A stretch of 64,000 nucleotides of DNA from Microbacteriaceae bacterium 3FA27C10 (GTDB lineage: Bacteria > Actinomycetota > Actinomycetes > Actinomycetales > Microbacteriaceae), in the NCBI GenBank assembly GCA_005502775.1, contig SCNI01000004.1, positions 62,001 through 126,000 on the forward strand. Reading direction: 5' to 3'. Under the pieces are notes generated by a model. It was given only the letters and a program-made list of their open reading frames with translations, was not told the DNA's origin and made no database searches. Shown here one piece after another: positions 8,430 to 16,706 of this stretch. The position numbers and the translations under genes were made by a program. The stretch's first letter is position 1; every line of letters begins with the position of its first letter.

Positions 8430-9214
8430 TCCGCGAGTGGCTCGAAGAACGCGCGAAGTCCCGCATCCGCCGCCGGCTGCTCGACGGCCGGTTCGCACCC
8501 TCCGACGAGCTCGTGATGGGTGAGACCGGAGCCGAGATCCCGGTGCTGATGTGCCTCTGGAACCGCCCCGAGCGGCTTCGGGCGATGCTCGAGAGCCTGG
8601 ATGCGCAGACCGGCACGCCGGGCATCGCCGTCTACCTGTGGAACAACAACAAGGTCGACCACACCTACTACCGCTTCGTCATCCGCGAGTTCGAGGCGCG
8701 AGGCGCGGTCACCTCCATCCGCCTGGTGCGCACGCCCTACAACCTGGGTTCCATCGCTCGCTTCTACTGGGCGCGGATGCTCGCCGCCACGAAGGGGCCC
8801 GGCCCGATCGTGGTGGTCGACGACGACGAGGACATCCGCCCCGACTTCGTGAGTACCGCGCTCTCGCTGTACGAGCCGAAGACGGTGCACGCCTGGTGGG
8901 CCTTCACCGTGAACCCGGCGACCGGCGACTACTTCGACCGCACGCCCGCGGGCGTCGGCGACCGGGTCGACCATGTGGGGCCGGGCGGCATGATCTGCTC
9001 GTCCGAGATCTTCCTCGACGACCGCTTCTTCACCGAGCTGCCGCAGCGCTACTGGTTGCTCGACGACGTGTGGTTCACCTTCTTCGTGACGCGCGCCGGC
9101 TACCGGCTCGCCAAGCTCCCCGTCGAGGTCGAGTTCGTTCTGGCCGAGACCAACCAGCACCACAACCTCGGCGACCTCAAGCGCGAGTTCTACCGCTCCC
9201 TGCGCGCTCTCTGA
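8426..9214 (+). CDS. Glycosyltransferase family 2-like protein
   Basis: A 262-aa protein with a GT-A-like core: IPVLMCLWNRPERLRAMLE at the N-terminus, VYLWNNN where nucleotide binding is expected, and IVVVDDDEDIRPDF as a strong acidic metal site. WLLDDVWFTFFV replaces the usual FxxYxEDxD acceptor motif. The ATG at 8426 overlaps the epimerase stop as ATGA. Its last 38 nt overlap the 3' end of the convergent DUF222-HNH gene. It is the last gene of the first glycan operon. I cannot name a close family or donor. Confidence 0.75.
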   Translation: MIREWLEERAKSRIRRRLLDGRFAPSDELVMGETGAEIPVLMCLWNRPERLRAMLESLDAQTGTPGIAVYLWNNNKVDHTYYRFVIREFEARGAVTSIRLVRTPYNLGSIARFYWARMLAATKGPGPIVVVDDDEDIRPDFVSTALSLYEPKTVHAWWAFTVNPATGDYFDRTPAGVGDRVDHVGPGGMICSSEIFLDDRFFTELPQRYWLLDDVWFTFFVTRAGYRLAKLPVEVEFVLAETNQHHNLGDLKREFYRSLRAL

Positions 9215-10616
9215 GCGCTGCGCCGACCGCGTGGGAACCCAGGGTGGTGCGGCGTCTGGTGGTGGGGATCGGTGTCTGGCCGACGTCGACCCAGGCCGGT
9301 GGGACGAGGTGCGGGACTCCGCCGCGCATGATCAGGGCCCACGAGGATCTGTGGAGGTGGCTGTGGTGGAAGTGGCACAGCAGCACCCCGTTGCCGATAT
9401 CGGTGCGGCCCGGCGAGTGGCTCTCGGAGACCCATTCGGTGACGTGATGGGTTTCACACCAGGAAGGCGGCCGGTCGCAGTCGCCCCACACGCAACCGCC
9501 GTCGCGGGCGGCAAGGGCCCGGTTCTGAGCCGGGCTGAACAGCCGGCGTGTCTTGCCGTGGTTGAGGACCTCCCCGTGGTCACCGAAGACCGTCGCGACC
9601 GTGGCCGAGTGGCAGCGGAGTTGAGCGATGGTGGCAGCGGAAACGGGTTCGGTGATCCCGTCGATCCAGCCAACCCCGCGGCCTTCCTCGAGGTCGGCGA
9701 GCGTGACGTGCACGTTCACGGTCGTCGCCGACCCGCCCAGCCGCGGCATCTCAGGAGCAGCCGCCGCACGCGTGAGGAGTTCGGTGAGGGTGTCGACATT
9801 CTTCTGCCCCGCCGTGCGGGCGTCGGCGAGCGCGGCTTCGGTGACGGCCTCGGCTTCGGACGCGAACCGCGGCCCGAGCTCCCCTCGCCCGGACACACGC
9901 GGGCTCTGCAGGGCATCGATGCTGCCGACCCAGATTCCGGCCTGTTCCGGAGTGAGCGCGAACCGGCCGCGGAGCATCCCGTCCGGGGCCGGAGCGAAGA
10001 AGGTCAGGGAGCGGAGCTGCTGCTGGTGTTCCTCGCGCGGCATCGCGCCGTCGGGATCGAGGAGCGCCCTCAGGTGGAGGGCGAGCTTCGCCGTCTGGTC
10101 TGCGGTGAGATCCCGATTCAGGGTCTCCTCGACCAATGTCTGCTCGGCCTGGCGGATCTCCTCGCAGGGCAGGCTCTTCTGGGCGAGGTCGTGGCAGTGG
10201 CGGGTGATGATCGCAGCAGACTCCACCGCCAGCACCCCCGCAGCCAGGGCCGAGGACACGGCCGGGAACGGCTCCGGCCCCGCCCCACCGCCCAGTTCCA
10301 GGCCACCCCGGAGCCGTCCGCCGAGCGCGAGGCGCTGCGCGGCATCCCGAACAGAGACGCCAGTGATCGCCGACACCAGCTTCGCAGGGCTCGTGAAGTT
10401 CTCAGACCGTGACAGCCCCTCATCTCCGAGCTCGGCCCGCGACCGGGCACCGACCTCGCCCGCGAACCGCACCCGCGCCGCATCCACCACCCGCCCCACC
10501 CGCTCGACGGCCGCCAGACCCTCCAGCACCTCCGCATCGGTGAGGCCGGCCAGGCTGACCCGCAGCATCACCGCGAGCTCAGTGGCGACCTCATCGAGGC
10601 TGAAGGAGGGGGTCAT
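9177..10616 (-). CDS. DUF222 and HNH endonuclease domain protein (13E12-repeat type)
   Basis: A 479-aa protein of a family present in many copies in actinobacteria. The N-terminal 330 residues are the helical DUF222 region (FTSPAKLVSAITGVSVRDA, ALDDP-like LLDPDGAMPREEH). The C-terminus has an HNH nuclease domain: CVWGDCDRPPSWCETHHV, then NGVLLCHFHHSHLH, with the zinc-binding cysteines and metal-binding histidines intact, so it could be an active nuclease. Cellular role is unknown; such genes are often considered selfish. The ATG at 10616 is preceded 6 nt upstream by TAGAAT, making a leaderless transcript likely. The 3' end overlaps the convergent glycosyltransferase gene by 38 nt. Confidence 0.88.
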   Translation of the reverse strand: MTPSFSLDEVATELAVMLRVSLAGLTDAEVLEGLAAVERVGRVVDAARVRFAGEVGARSRAELGDEGLSRSENFTSPAKLVSAITGVSVRDAAQRLALGGRLRGGLELGGGAGPEPFPAVSSALAAGVLAVESAAIITRHCHDLAQKSLPCEEIRQAEQTLVEETLNRDLTADQTAKLALHLRALLDPDGAMPREEHQQQLRSLTFFAPAPDGMLRGRFALTPEQAGIWVGSIDALQSPRVSGRGELGPRFASEAEAVTEAALADARTAGQKNVDTLTELLTRAAAAPEMPRLGGSATTVNVHVTLADLEEGRGVGWIDGITEPVSAATIAQLRCHSATVATVFGDHGEVLNHGKTRRLFSPAQNRALAARDGGCVWGDCDRPPSWCETHHVTEWVSESHSPGRTDIGNGVLLCHFHHSHLHRSSWALIMRGGVPHLVPPAWVDVGQTPIPTTRRRTTLGSHAVGAALRERAGSGRTRA

Positions 10617-10618
10617 AC

Positions 10619-10631
10619 TGATATTCTATCA
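10619..10631 (-). promoter_or_regulatory. Leaderless promoter and palindrome of the DUF222-HNH gene
   Basis: The palindrome TGATA-TTC-TATCA covers the -10 box TAGAAT (minus strand, 10628-10623), which ends 6 nt before the ATG at 10616. A repressor bound here would block transcription. The surrounding 10617-10665 is markedly AT-rich for this genome. Confidence 0.5.
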
Positions 10632-10697
10632 AGTTATCGTGATGAATGCTCGCTTAATAGAAGAGATGTTCGAGAAGCATGAGTCCCGAACCCGCGC

Positions 10698-12371
10698 TCA
10701 CCAGGCGCAGGCGGCCAGGTTCTGCACCGCCGCCGAGAGCGACGCCGGACCGCCGATGAGCTGCACGTCGGTCACGCCGAGATCGCGCAGGCTCGAGAGC
10801 ACCGCGCGGGGCACGCAGTCGGGCGGCACCACGAACAGCGGCGCGCCCTCCTCGCCGGCGAGCGCCGAGCCCGAGAGGGCGTCAGGGAAGGTCACACCGG
10901 TGGCCAGGTAGGCCCGCGACGCCGAGCTGTAGGCGTCGCGGTTGATCGCCACCGACGCGGCGTAGCGGTCGTCACCCGAGAGCCGCGTCACCGAGCCCAC
11001 GAGGGAGAGCGAGGTGGCGATGCCGTTGCTGACGGATGCCGGTCCCCCGGCCACCTTCACGCTCTGCGTGTGCAGCCCGAGCAGCGTCGCCGTGGTGGCC
11101 GTGTCGGCCCCCGAGGCCTGCCCGTTCACCAGGAGCACCGGGCTCTTCGTGTGCCCACCGGCACCGCCCGCCGAGAGCGCGTCGGGAAAGTTCAAGCCGG
11201 TCGCCACGTAGGCCGTCGATGCCCCTGAGGCCTGGAAGGCGTAATTCACGATGGCTCGCGAGGCCTCGAAGCGGTCTGCGCCACTCAGCCGTGTGACGGT
11301 GGGAGCCAGGCCGCGCAGCGCACCCTCCACCGCCGGCGACACGGATGCGGTTCCTCCCACGATCACGATGGTGGAGGGATGCAGCGCCGCGATCTCCGCC
11401 GAGACCGACGCGGGCAGCGCATCCGGGGATGTCAGGAGCAGCGGGCCGCCCTGGGCGGCAGCAGCAGGTCCTGCACTCAGCGCATCCGGGTAGTTGGTGC
11501 CGGTGGCGACGTAGACCACGGGCGCTCCGCTCGGATAGGCCCGCGCGGCCACGGCGACCCCGACCTCGTAGCGGTCGGCGCCCGACACCCGGCCGGTGGT
11601 GAAGGACGTCGTGACCGCCCCCGTCGGCGCACTCGTGCGGCTCGCCGAGGCATAGCCCTGCCGCGACCCGGTGACCGTCACCGTGACGGTCTTGCCCACG
11701 GACGACTGATCGGGCAGGTAGCTGTCCAGGGTGGCACCCGGCACGGCCGCGCCACCGACGTTCCACTGGTAGGCCAGCGACACGGGGCCCGGCCCCCAGG
11801 TGCCGGCCGATGCCGTGAGCGTCTGGGCCACGGCCGGCGTGCCCGAGATCGTGGGGGTGGGCGTGGGGTTCAACGGCTGCGTCGTCGGCGCCACGTCACC
11901 GCTGTAGCCCGCGAAGATCTGCACCCACATGCGCCCCTTGGCGGTCTCCGCATAGCCGATGCCGATGCGGGTGAACCGCGCGTCGAGGATGTTCGCGCGG
12001 TGCCCGGCCGAGTTCATCCAGTCGGTCATGACCTGCGCCGACGAGGTCTGGCCGATCGCGATGTTCTCCCCGTTGACCCGCCAGCCGGCGGGTATACGGG
12101 AGGCCCGCCACTCGTTCGAGCTGTGGGCCAGAGGCTGGTCGAGCGTGCCCATGTAGGTGGCCCACTCCTCCGCCGCGGCCTCGATCTGCGGGTCGCGGAT
12201 GAGCATCGGCACACTCGCCTGCACCCGCTGGGCGTTGACGAGGTCGTAGACCCCGTCCTCCTGCGTACCGGCGTACGCCGGGCTCGCCGGAGAGGCGAGG
12301 ACCCCACCCAGGACCACCGCCAGAACACTCACTATGGAAATTATGGATACCCGTACCGTACGAACGTGCAT
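10698..12371 (-). CDS. Secreted CAP-domain protein with cell-wall-binding repeats
   Basis: A 557-aa exported protein. Residues 1-34 form a signal peptide (basic MHVRTVR, hydrophobic core, cleavage after AYA). A CAP/SCP domain spans about 38-160, with MGTLDQPLAHSSNEW, GENIAIG, and MNSAGHRANILDARF followed by GIGYAE, the usual CAP landmarks including His and Glu of the cavity. A proline/threonine linker and an Ig-like segment (about 165-255) precede three cell-wall-binding type 2 repeats (about 260-557), each with an RxxGxDRYE-like start and YVATGxNFPDALS centre. The chain ends in CAW. The role is probably at the envelope; enzymatic activity of bacterial CAP domains is unsettled. The ATG has GGGGGA about 7 nt upstream. 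Its tail is paralogous to that of the next gene upstream. Confidence 0.88.
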   Translation of the reverse strand: MHVRTVRVSIISIVSVLAVVLGGVLASPASPAYAGTQEDGVYDLVNAQRVQASVPMLIRDPQIEAAAEEWATYMGTLDQPLAHSSNEWRASRIPAGWRVNGENIAIGQTSSAQVMTDWMNSAGHRANILDARFTRIGIGYAETAKGRMWVQIFAGYSGDVAPTTQPLNPTPTPTISGTPAVAQTLTASAGTWGPGPVSLAYQWNVGGAAVPGATLDSYLPDQSSVGKTVTVTVTGSRQGYASASRTSAPTGAVTTSFTTGRVSGADRYEVGVAVAARAYPSGAPVVYVATGTNYPDALSAGPAAAAQGGPLLLTSPDALPASVSAEIAALHPSTIVIVGGTASVSPAVEGALRGLAPTVTRLSGADRFEASRAIVNYAFQASGASTAYVATGLNFPDALSAGGAGGHTKSPVLLVNGQASGADTATTATLLGLHTQSVKVAGGPASVSNGIATSLSLVGSVTRLSGDDRYAASVAINRDAYSSASRAYLATGVTFPDALSGSALAGEEGAPLFVVPPDCVPRAVLSSLRDLGVTDVQLIGGPASLSAAVQNLAACAW

Positions 12372-12482
12372 GAACCATCCCCCGATGGACTAGCGCAACC
12401 GAACGCGTTCAGCCTATCCCCGGAGAGGTTTCAGCGGTATGTCGGCCGCCACCGCACTTGTTCCGAGCTTCTCCCGTGGGCG

Positions 12483-14909
12483 CTACCAGGCGCAGGCGGT
12501 GAGGCTCGACACGGAGCCGTTCAGCGAGTTCACTCCGCCGAGCAGCACCACCTTGCTCGCCTTCAGGGCCGCGAGATCAGAGATCACCCCGCGCGGCACG
12601 CAGTCGGTGGGCACGATGTAGAGCGGCGCTGCGCCCTTGCCGGCCAGCACTCCGCCGGCCAGCGCATCAGGGTAGTTGTAGGCCGTCGCGAGGTACACCG
12701 TCGCGCTCGAGCTGTAGGCCGAACGGTTGATGGCCTGCGAGGCGGCGAAGCGGTCGGCGCCCGTGAGACGGTCGACCGGCCCGATCGTGCCGAGCGAGTT
12801 CTGGATGCCGGTGGAGACGGAGTTCGGGCCGCCCGCGATGGTGACCTTCGTCACGCCGATGCTCCGGAAGAGGTCGAGGGTGGCCTGGTCGGCGGCGGAG
12901 GCCTGCCCGTTCACGAGCGTGATCGGCACCCGCTGCGACGCCGCGGCGGATCCGGCCGAGAGGGCGTCGGGAAAGTTCAGGCCCGTCGCGACGAAGGTCT
13001 TGCCGGCGCTCGCGCCCGTTCCCGTGCCGGTTCCGAACGCGTACGCGGCGACCGACCGGGACGCCGCGAAACGGTCGGCACCGTCGAGCCGAGTCACCGT
13101 GGGCGCGAGATTCTGCAACTGCGCCCGCACGGCATCCGAGAGGGAGTTCACCCCGCCTACCATGACGATGGTCGCCGGCTTCAGGCGCGAGATCTCGGAG
13201 GCGACCGAGGGAAGCACCTGGTCGGCCGTGGTGAGCAGCAGCGGGCCGCCCTGCTTGACGGCCGCCGGGGCTGCGCTGAGCGCATCCGGGTAGTTGCCGC
13301 CGTTGGCGATGTACACCACGGATGCGGTGCCCGGGTAGGCACGCTGCGACACCGCGAGCGCCACGTCGAAGCGGGTCGCCCCGTCGATGCGCTCGACCGC
13401 GGGCCTCGCCTGCAGCTGGAAGCTGTCGGTGACGACGGGCGAGGTGGTGACGTCTCCCCACTTCGAGCCGACCGTGAAGGTGTGCGAGCCCGTCTGCATC
13501 GCCGCCGGAACGGGCACCGACCACGCGCCCGAGGCATCCGGCGTCGCGCTGTAGACCGAGCTGTCGATCGTGACGATCACGCGGTGTCGCGGCCCGCTGT
13601 TCGCCAGCGTGCCCCGGATGCTGTCGCCCACGAACGACGGGCGCACGTACGTCGGCTGCGCCAGCTGCACGCCGAGCTCCCAGTCGGGCAGGGTCGTGCT
13701 CACGCTCGGACTGCCGTTCGCCGTGACGAGCGGGAAGAACGCGGTGATGGCGTCGGGCTGACCCGAGCGGTCGCAGCTTCCGTTGTAGTCGCCGGCCGAA
13801 CCGATGCCGAAGGCCGCGGTGCCGATCAGAGCGGCCGCTCCGCTGTCGCCGGGCAGCATGCACACGTCGGTGAGCGTGAGGTTGACGTACTGCGGGGTGC
13901 CGGCGCGGTTGTAGACGGGGTACGACTCGTTGACGACGAGGATGGTGCCGCAGGTCCAGCCCGTCGTGCGGCCCGACTTGCAGAGGGGCGAACCCACGAT
14001 GCCCGTGGTCATGTCGGTGACGGTCACCGGGGTGCCGTCGGTGATGGCGCCGGCGCCCCCGCCCCAGGTCGAGACCTGCGGCAGCGGGTTCCAGGAGGGC
14101 GAGATCGCGACCGCTCCCACGTCGGAGCCGCCGCCGAACTTGTACTGCGACGGCAGCGGTGCTCCGATGATGGAGCCGCGCGAGTATCCCGTGCCGGCCG
14201 AGGCCTGCTTCGACTCGTAGTAGTAGGTGTCGCCGCTGTGCTCGGGCTCGATGCAGTGCCCGCTCGTCACGAACTGCGGCTGCGGGTAGGGCTTGTAGCG
14301 GCCGGTGAAGCCCACGGAGCACACCCAGGTGTAGCCGCTGGAGAGGAACTGGAAGCCCTGGCCGCCCACGAGCGGCGGGGCGTCGGCAAGCGCGTTCAGC
14401 GTGACGCCGGAGTAGTCGGTGGCCGCCGGCGCCCCGAGTTCGGCGGTGGCGCCGAGGGAGCGCACGGTCTGCGCATCCGTCTCGTTCGCGACGTTGACCA
14501 CGAGCGAGGTGCCGTCGAGGCGCGAACCGAGCACGGGCATCCCGCTCGATTGCAGGGCGGCCACGACATCGGAGGCATCGACGGCCGCGGCGGTGCGGGC
14601 GAGGTACTGCTCCGGGGTCTCGCCGAGGTCGCGCGCGACGGCGGTCGAGAGCTCGGCCGGGAGTTCGGCGGCTTGCGCCGAGAACTGTCCGGCAGAGTAG
14701 TCGGACATGCGCGGCGGGTCGGCGGGGAGCTCGACCGGAGGAGGCGTGGAGTCGGCCGGGGCGGCGGCCTCGGCCGTCTGCGCCGTCGTCGTCCGAGTCG
14801 CGGTCGCCGCCTGCGCCCCGAAGGCCGGGGCCGCGACCAGAACCGCCGCGACGAGCGCGCTCAGGCCGAGCGCGACGAGACGGGCGGAGGAAGACGGATG
14901 AGCTCGCAC
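12483..14909 (-). CDS. Secreted trypsin-like serine protease with cell-wall-binding repeats
   Basis: An 808-aa exported protein. Residues 1-35 are a signal peptide. About 150 residues of probable pro-region follow, then a chymotrypsin-fold protease close to the streptogrisin/alpha-lytic group. The His is in FVTSGHCIEP, the Asp in SDVGAVAIS and the Ser in MLPGDSGAAAL, so the triad looks complete. Paired cysteines (SGHC, GSPLCKSGRTTGWTC) fit secreted proteases. A short linker domain precedes three cell-wall-binding type 2 repeats (about 510-808) ending in CAW, as in the neighbouring CAP protein. GTG at 14909 follows TAGCGT by 6 nt (leaderless). It probably processes surface proteins while held on the wall; the substrate is unknown. 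Confidence 0.88.
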   Translation of the reverse strand: MRAHPSSSARLVALGLSALVAAVLVAAPAFGAQAATATRTTTAQTAEAAAPADSTPPPVELPADPPRMSDYSAGQFSAQAAELPAELSTAVARDLGETPEQYLARTAAAVDASDVVAALQSSGMPVLGSRLDGTSLVVNVANETDAQTVRSLGATAELGAPAATDYSGVTLNALADAPPLVGGQGFQFLSSGYTWVCSVGFTGRYKPYPQPQFVTSGHCIEPEHSGDTYYYESKQASAGTGYSRGSIIGAPLPSQYKFGGGSDVGAVAISPSWNPLPQVSTWGGGAGAITDGTPVTVTDMTTGIVGSPLCKSGRTTGWTCGTILVVNESYPVYNRAGTPQYVNLTLTDVCMLPGDSGAAALIGTAAFGIGSAGDYNGSCDRSGQPDAITAFFPLVTANGSPSVSTTLPDWELGVQLAQPTYVRPSFVGDSIRGTLANSGPRHRVIVTIDSSVYSATPDASGAWSVPVPAAMQTGSHTFTVGSKWGDVTTSPVVTDSFQLQARPAVERIDGATRFDVALAVSQRAYPGTASVVYIANGGNYPDALSAAPAAVKQGGPLLLTTADQVLPSVASEISRLKPATIVMVGGVNSLSDAVRAQLQNLAPTVTRLDGADRFAASRSVAAYAFGTGTGTGASAGKTFVATGLNFPDALSAGSAAASQRVPITLVNGQASAADQATLDLFRSIGVTKVTIAGGPNSVSTGIQNSLGTIGPVDRLTGADRFAASQAINRSAYSSSATVYLATAYNYPDALAGGVLAGKGAAPLYIVPTDCVPRGVISDLAALKASKVVLLGGVNSLNGSVSSLTACAW

Positions 14910-14915
14910 CCGTCC

Positions 14916-14921
14916 ACGCTA
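14916..14921 (-). promoter_or_regulatory. Leaderless -10 box of the protease gene
   Basis: On the minus strand TAGCGT ends 6 nt before the GTG at 14909, so the transcript should begin at or next to the start codon. This supports the annotated start. Confidence 0.5.
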
Positions 14922-14986
14922 CGGGCAGGCCCCCCGGAGCCCGGGTCGCCACGCGCGTCCCGGCCGAGTCCGCCGAGCAGAGCGCC

Positions 14987-15856
14987 TCAGGCGGAGGCGG
15001 CGATCAGGGTCTCGAGGTAGGCGCCGTAGCCGCTCTTCACGAGCGGAGCGGCGAGCTTCGCGAGCTGCGGGGTGTCGATCCAGCCCGCGCGCCACGCGAT
15101 CTCCTCGATGCAGCCGATCTTGAAGCCCTGACGGTCCTCGATCACCCGCACGTACTCCGAGGCCTGCATCATCGACTCGAAGGTGCCCGTGTCCAGCCAC
15201 GCCGTACCCCGGTCGAGCACCTGCACGTGCAGGTCGCCGCGCTCGAGGTACCGCTCGTTCACCGTCGAGATCTCGAGCTCACCCCGCGCCGAGGGCTCGA
15301 TCGACTTCGCGATCTCCACCACCGAGTTGTCGTAGAAATACAGGCCAGGAACCGCGTAGTTCGATTTCGGCTCGGCCGGCTTCTCCTCGATCGACAGCGC
15401 CGTGAAGTTCTCATCGAACTCCACCACCCCGTAGGCCCGCGGCTCCGCCACGTGATACGCGAAGATCCGTGCCCCCTCGATCTCGCCGTTGCCCCGCAAC
15501 GACGAACCGAGCCCCACCCCGTGGAAGATGTTGTCGCCCAGCACGAGCGCCACCGACTCGTCGCCGATGAACTCTTCACCGATGATGAACGCCTGCGCGA
15601 GGCCGTCGGGCGAGGGCTGCACCGCGTACTCGAGCCGGATGCCCAACTCGCTGCCGTCGCCCAGCAGCGCCTTGAACTGCTCGTTGTACTCCGGCGTCGT
15701 GATGATCAGGATCTCGTTGATGCCCGCCATCATCAGCGTCGACAAGGGGTAGTACACCATCGGCTTGTCGTAGATCGGCATCAACTGCTTCGAGATGCCC
15801 TTCGTGATCGGCCACAACCGGGTACCCGAACCGCCGGCCAGGATGATTCCGCGCAT
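14987..15856 (-). CDS. rmlA: Glucose-1-phosphate thymidylyltransferase
   Basis: A 289-aa enzyme, first step of dTDP-L-rhamnose synthesis (dTTP + glucose-1-phosphate to dTDP-glucose). [19 protein letters not shown] is the nucleotide-binding signature, and [25 protein letters not shown] and [16 protein letters not shown] are all RmlA hallmarks. Length is normal for the family (about 290). The ATG overlaps the stop of rmlC by one base (TGATG), so rmlC and rmlA are translationally coupled. The other two genes of the pathway, rmlB and rmlD, lie 18 kb away on the opposite strand. dTDP-glucose also feeds the WecE aminotransferase branch at 27129. Confidence 0.97.
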   Translation of the reverse strand: MRGIILAGGSGTRLWPITKGISKQLMPIYDKPMVYYPLSTLMMAGINEILIITTPEYNEQFKALLGDGSELGIRLEYAVQPSPDGLAQAFIIGEEFIGDESVALVLGDNIFHGVGLGSSLRGNGEIEGARIFAYHVAEPRAYGVVEFDENFTALSIEEKPAEPKSNYAVPGLYFYDNSVVEIAKSIEPSARGELEISTVNERYLERGDLHVQVLDRGTAWLDTGTFESMMQASEYVRVIEDRQGFKIGCIEEIAWRAGWIDTPQLAKLAAPLVKSGYGAYLETLIAASA

Positions 15857-16479
15857 CAGCGTCGACCCCCCGCAGCCTTCTCGTTCAGCGAGGCGTAGAA
15901 CGCGCGCGCCTCGTCCCAGGTGGGGAGCAGACCGCTCGCCGCCGCCTCCGACAGACCCGGCGCATCCGTGTCCTTCGGCGACAGCAGCAACTCGCCCGCC
16001 GCCTCCGGGAACACCAGGCCCACCTCCTCGTCGAGAGGGTTGATGCCGTGCTCGCGCTCCGCAGCGAAGGTCGAGGTGACCAGGTAGGAGACCGTCGCGT
16101 CGTCGGTCAACGCCACGAACGCGTGCCCGAGACCCTCGGCGAGATAGATGCCCCGACGATCCTTGTCGTCCAGCAGCACCGAGTCCCACTGCCCGAAGGT
16201 CGGCGAACCCACCCGGATGTCGATCACGAAATCGAGCACCGCCCCGTGCGTGGCCGTGACGTACTTCGCCTGCGAGGGCGGGATGTCCGCGAAGTGGATG
16301 CCGCGCACCACACCCCGCTTGGAGACCGAGGTGTTCGCCTGCGCCAGATCGATCGAGTGACCGATCTCGGCCTCGAGCTTGTCGAAGCGGTACCACTCGA
16401 GGAACACGCCCCGGTCGTCGCCGAACTGCTTCGGCGTGATCTCGTAGCTGTCTGGGATGCTCAGTTCGCGAAATTGCAC
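15856..16479 (-). CDS. rmlC: dTDP-4-dehydrorhamnose 3,5-epimerase
   Basis: A 207-aa cupin enzyme, third step of dTDP-L-rhamnose synthesis. [19 protein letters not shown] opens the family fold, and [25 protein letters not shown] (catalytic His) and [13 protein letters not shown] are conserved. The open frame continues to 16542, but homologues begin at (M/V)QFREL, and the GTG at 16479 lies 7 nt after TAGACT, a leaderless promoter, which decides the start. The C-terminal 20 residues extend a little beyond the usual end. It forms an operon with rmlA and diverges from the large glycosyltransferase at 16703. Confidence 0.96.
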   Translation of the reverse strand: MQFRELSIPDSYEITPKQFGDDRGVFLEWYRFDKLEAEIGHSIDLAQANTSVSKRGVVRGIHFADIPPSQAKYVTATHGAVLDFVIDIRVGSPTFGQWDSVLLDDKDRRGIYLAEGLGHAFVALTDDATVSYLVTSTFAAEREHGINPLDEEVGLVFPEAAGELLLSPKDTDAPGLSEAAASGLLPTWDEARAFYASLNEKAAGGRR

Positions 16480-16486
16480 GCCCCCG

Positions 16487-16492
16487 AGTCTA
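16487..16492 (-). promoter_or_regulatory. Leaderless -10 box of rmlC-rmlA
   Basis: TAGACT on the minus strand ends 7 nt before the GTG of rmlC. The divergent gap to the leader ORF at 16659 is about 165 nt and also holds an ACAGCTGT palindrome (16596-16603) of unknown meaning. Confidence 0.5.
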
Positions 16493-16658
16493 ACCAACCC
16501 GGCCGATCCGCGCGTCGAGGGCGTTGGGACCGTCAGTACCAACAGTTCTGCGCCCAGGAGAGTACCCTGTCACGCGGTACCGAATACACTGTGCAACAGC
16601 TGTCTCCGTAAGCATCCTGAGCCGGCCACGCCAATCGTCCTGGGAGTCCGTCATCGAC

Positions 16659-16706
16659 ATGAATGCGCAGAACACGGGTTCACCGCATTCGGGAACAGCG
16701 CGGTGA
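16659..16706 (+). CDS. Possible 15-aa leader peptide before the double glycosyltransferase
   Basis: ATG at 16659 with GGGAG about 13 nt upstream opens a 15-codon frame (MNAQNTGSPHSGTAR) whose TGA (16704-16706) overlaps the GTG at 16703 of the next gene as GTGA. The arrangement is the same as between coupled genes elsewhere in the window, so it may be a translated leader. It could equally be chance; the peptide has no recognisable feature. Confidence 0.3.
   Translation: MNAQNTGSPHSGTAR

Noticed and set aside
12667-14952. 761-codon minus-strand frame parallel to the protease
   Set aside because: Same strand but shifted frame of the protease gene; Arg-rich, with no family motif.
11379-15020. 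1213-codon plus-strand open frame
   Set aside because: Antisense to the CAP and protease genes, whose motifs, signal peptides and repeats are unmistakable; high GC keeps the opposite frame open.
16596-16603. ACAGCTGT as a fourth copy of the ACACGTGT element
   Set aside because: The core differs (AGCT against CGTG overlap), and it lies in a gap with a different arrangement; kept separate.
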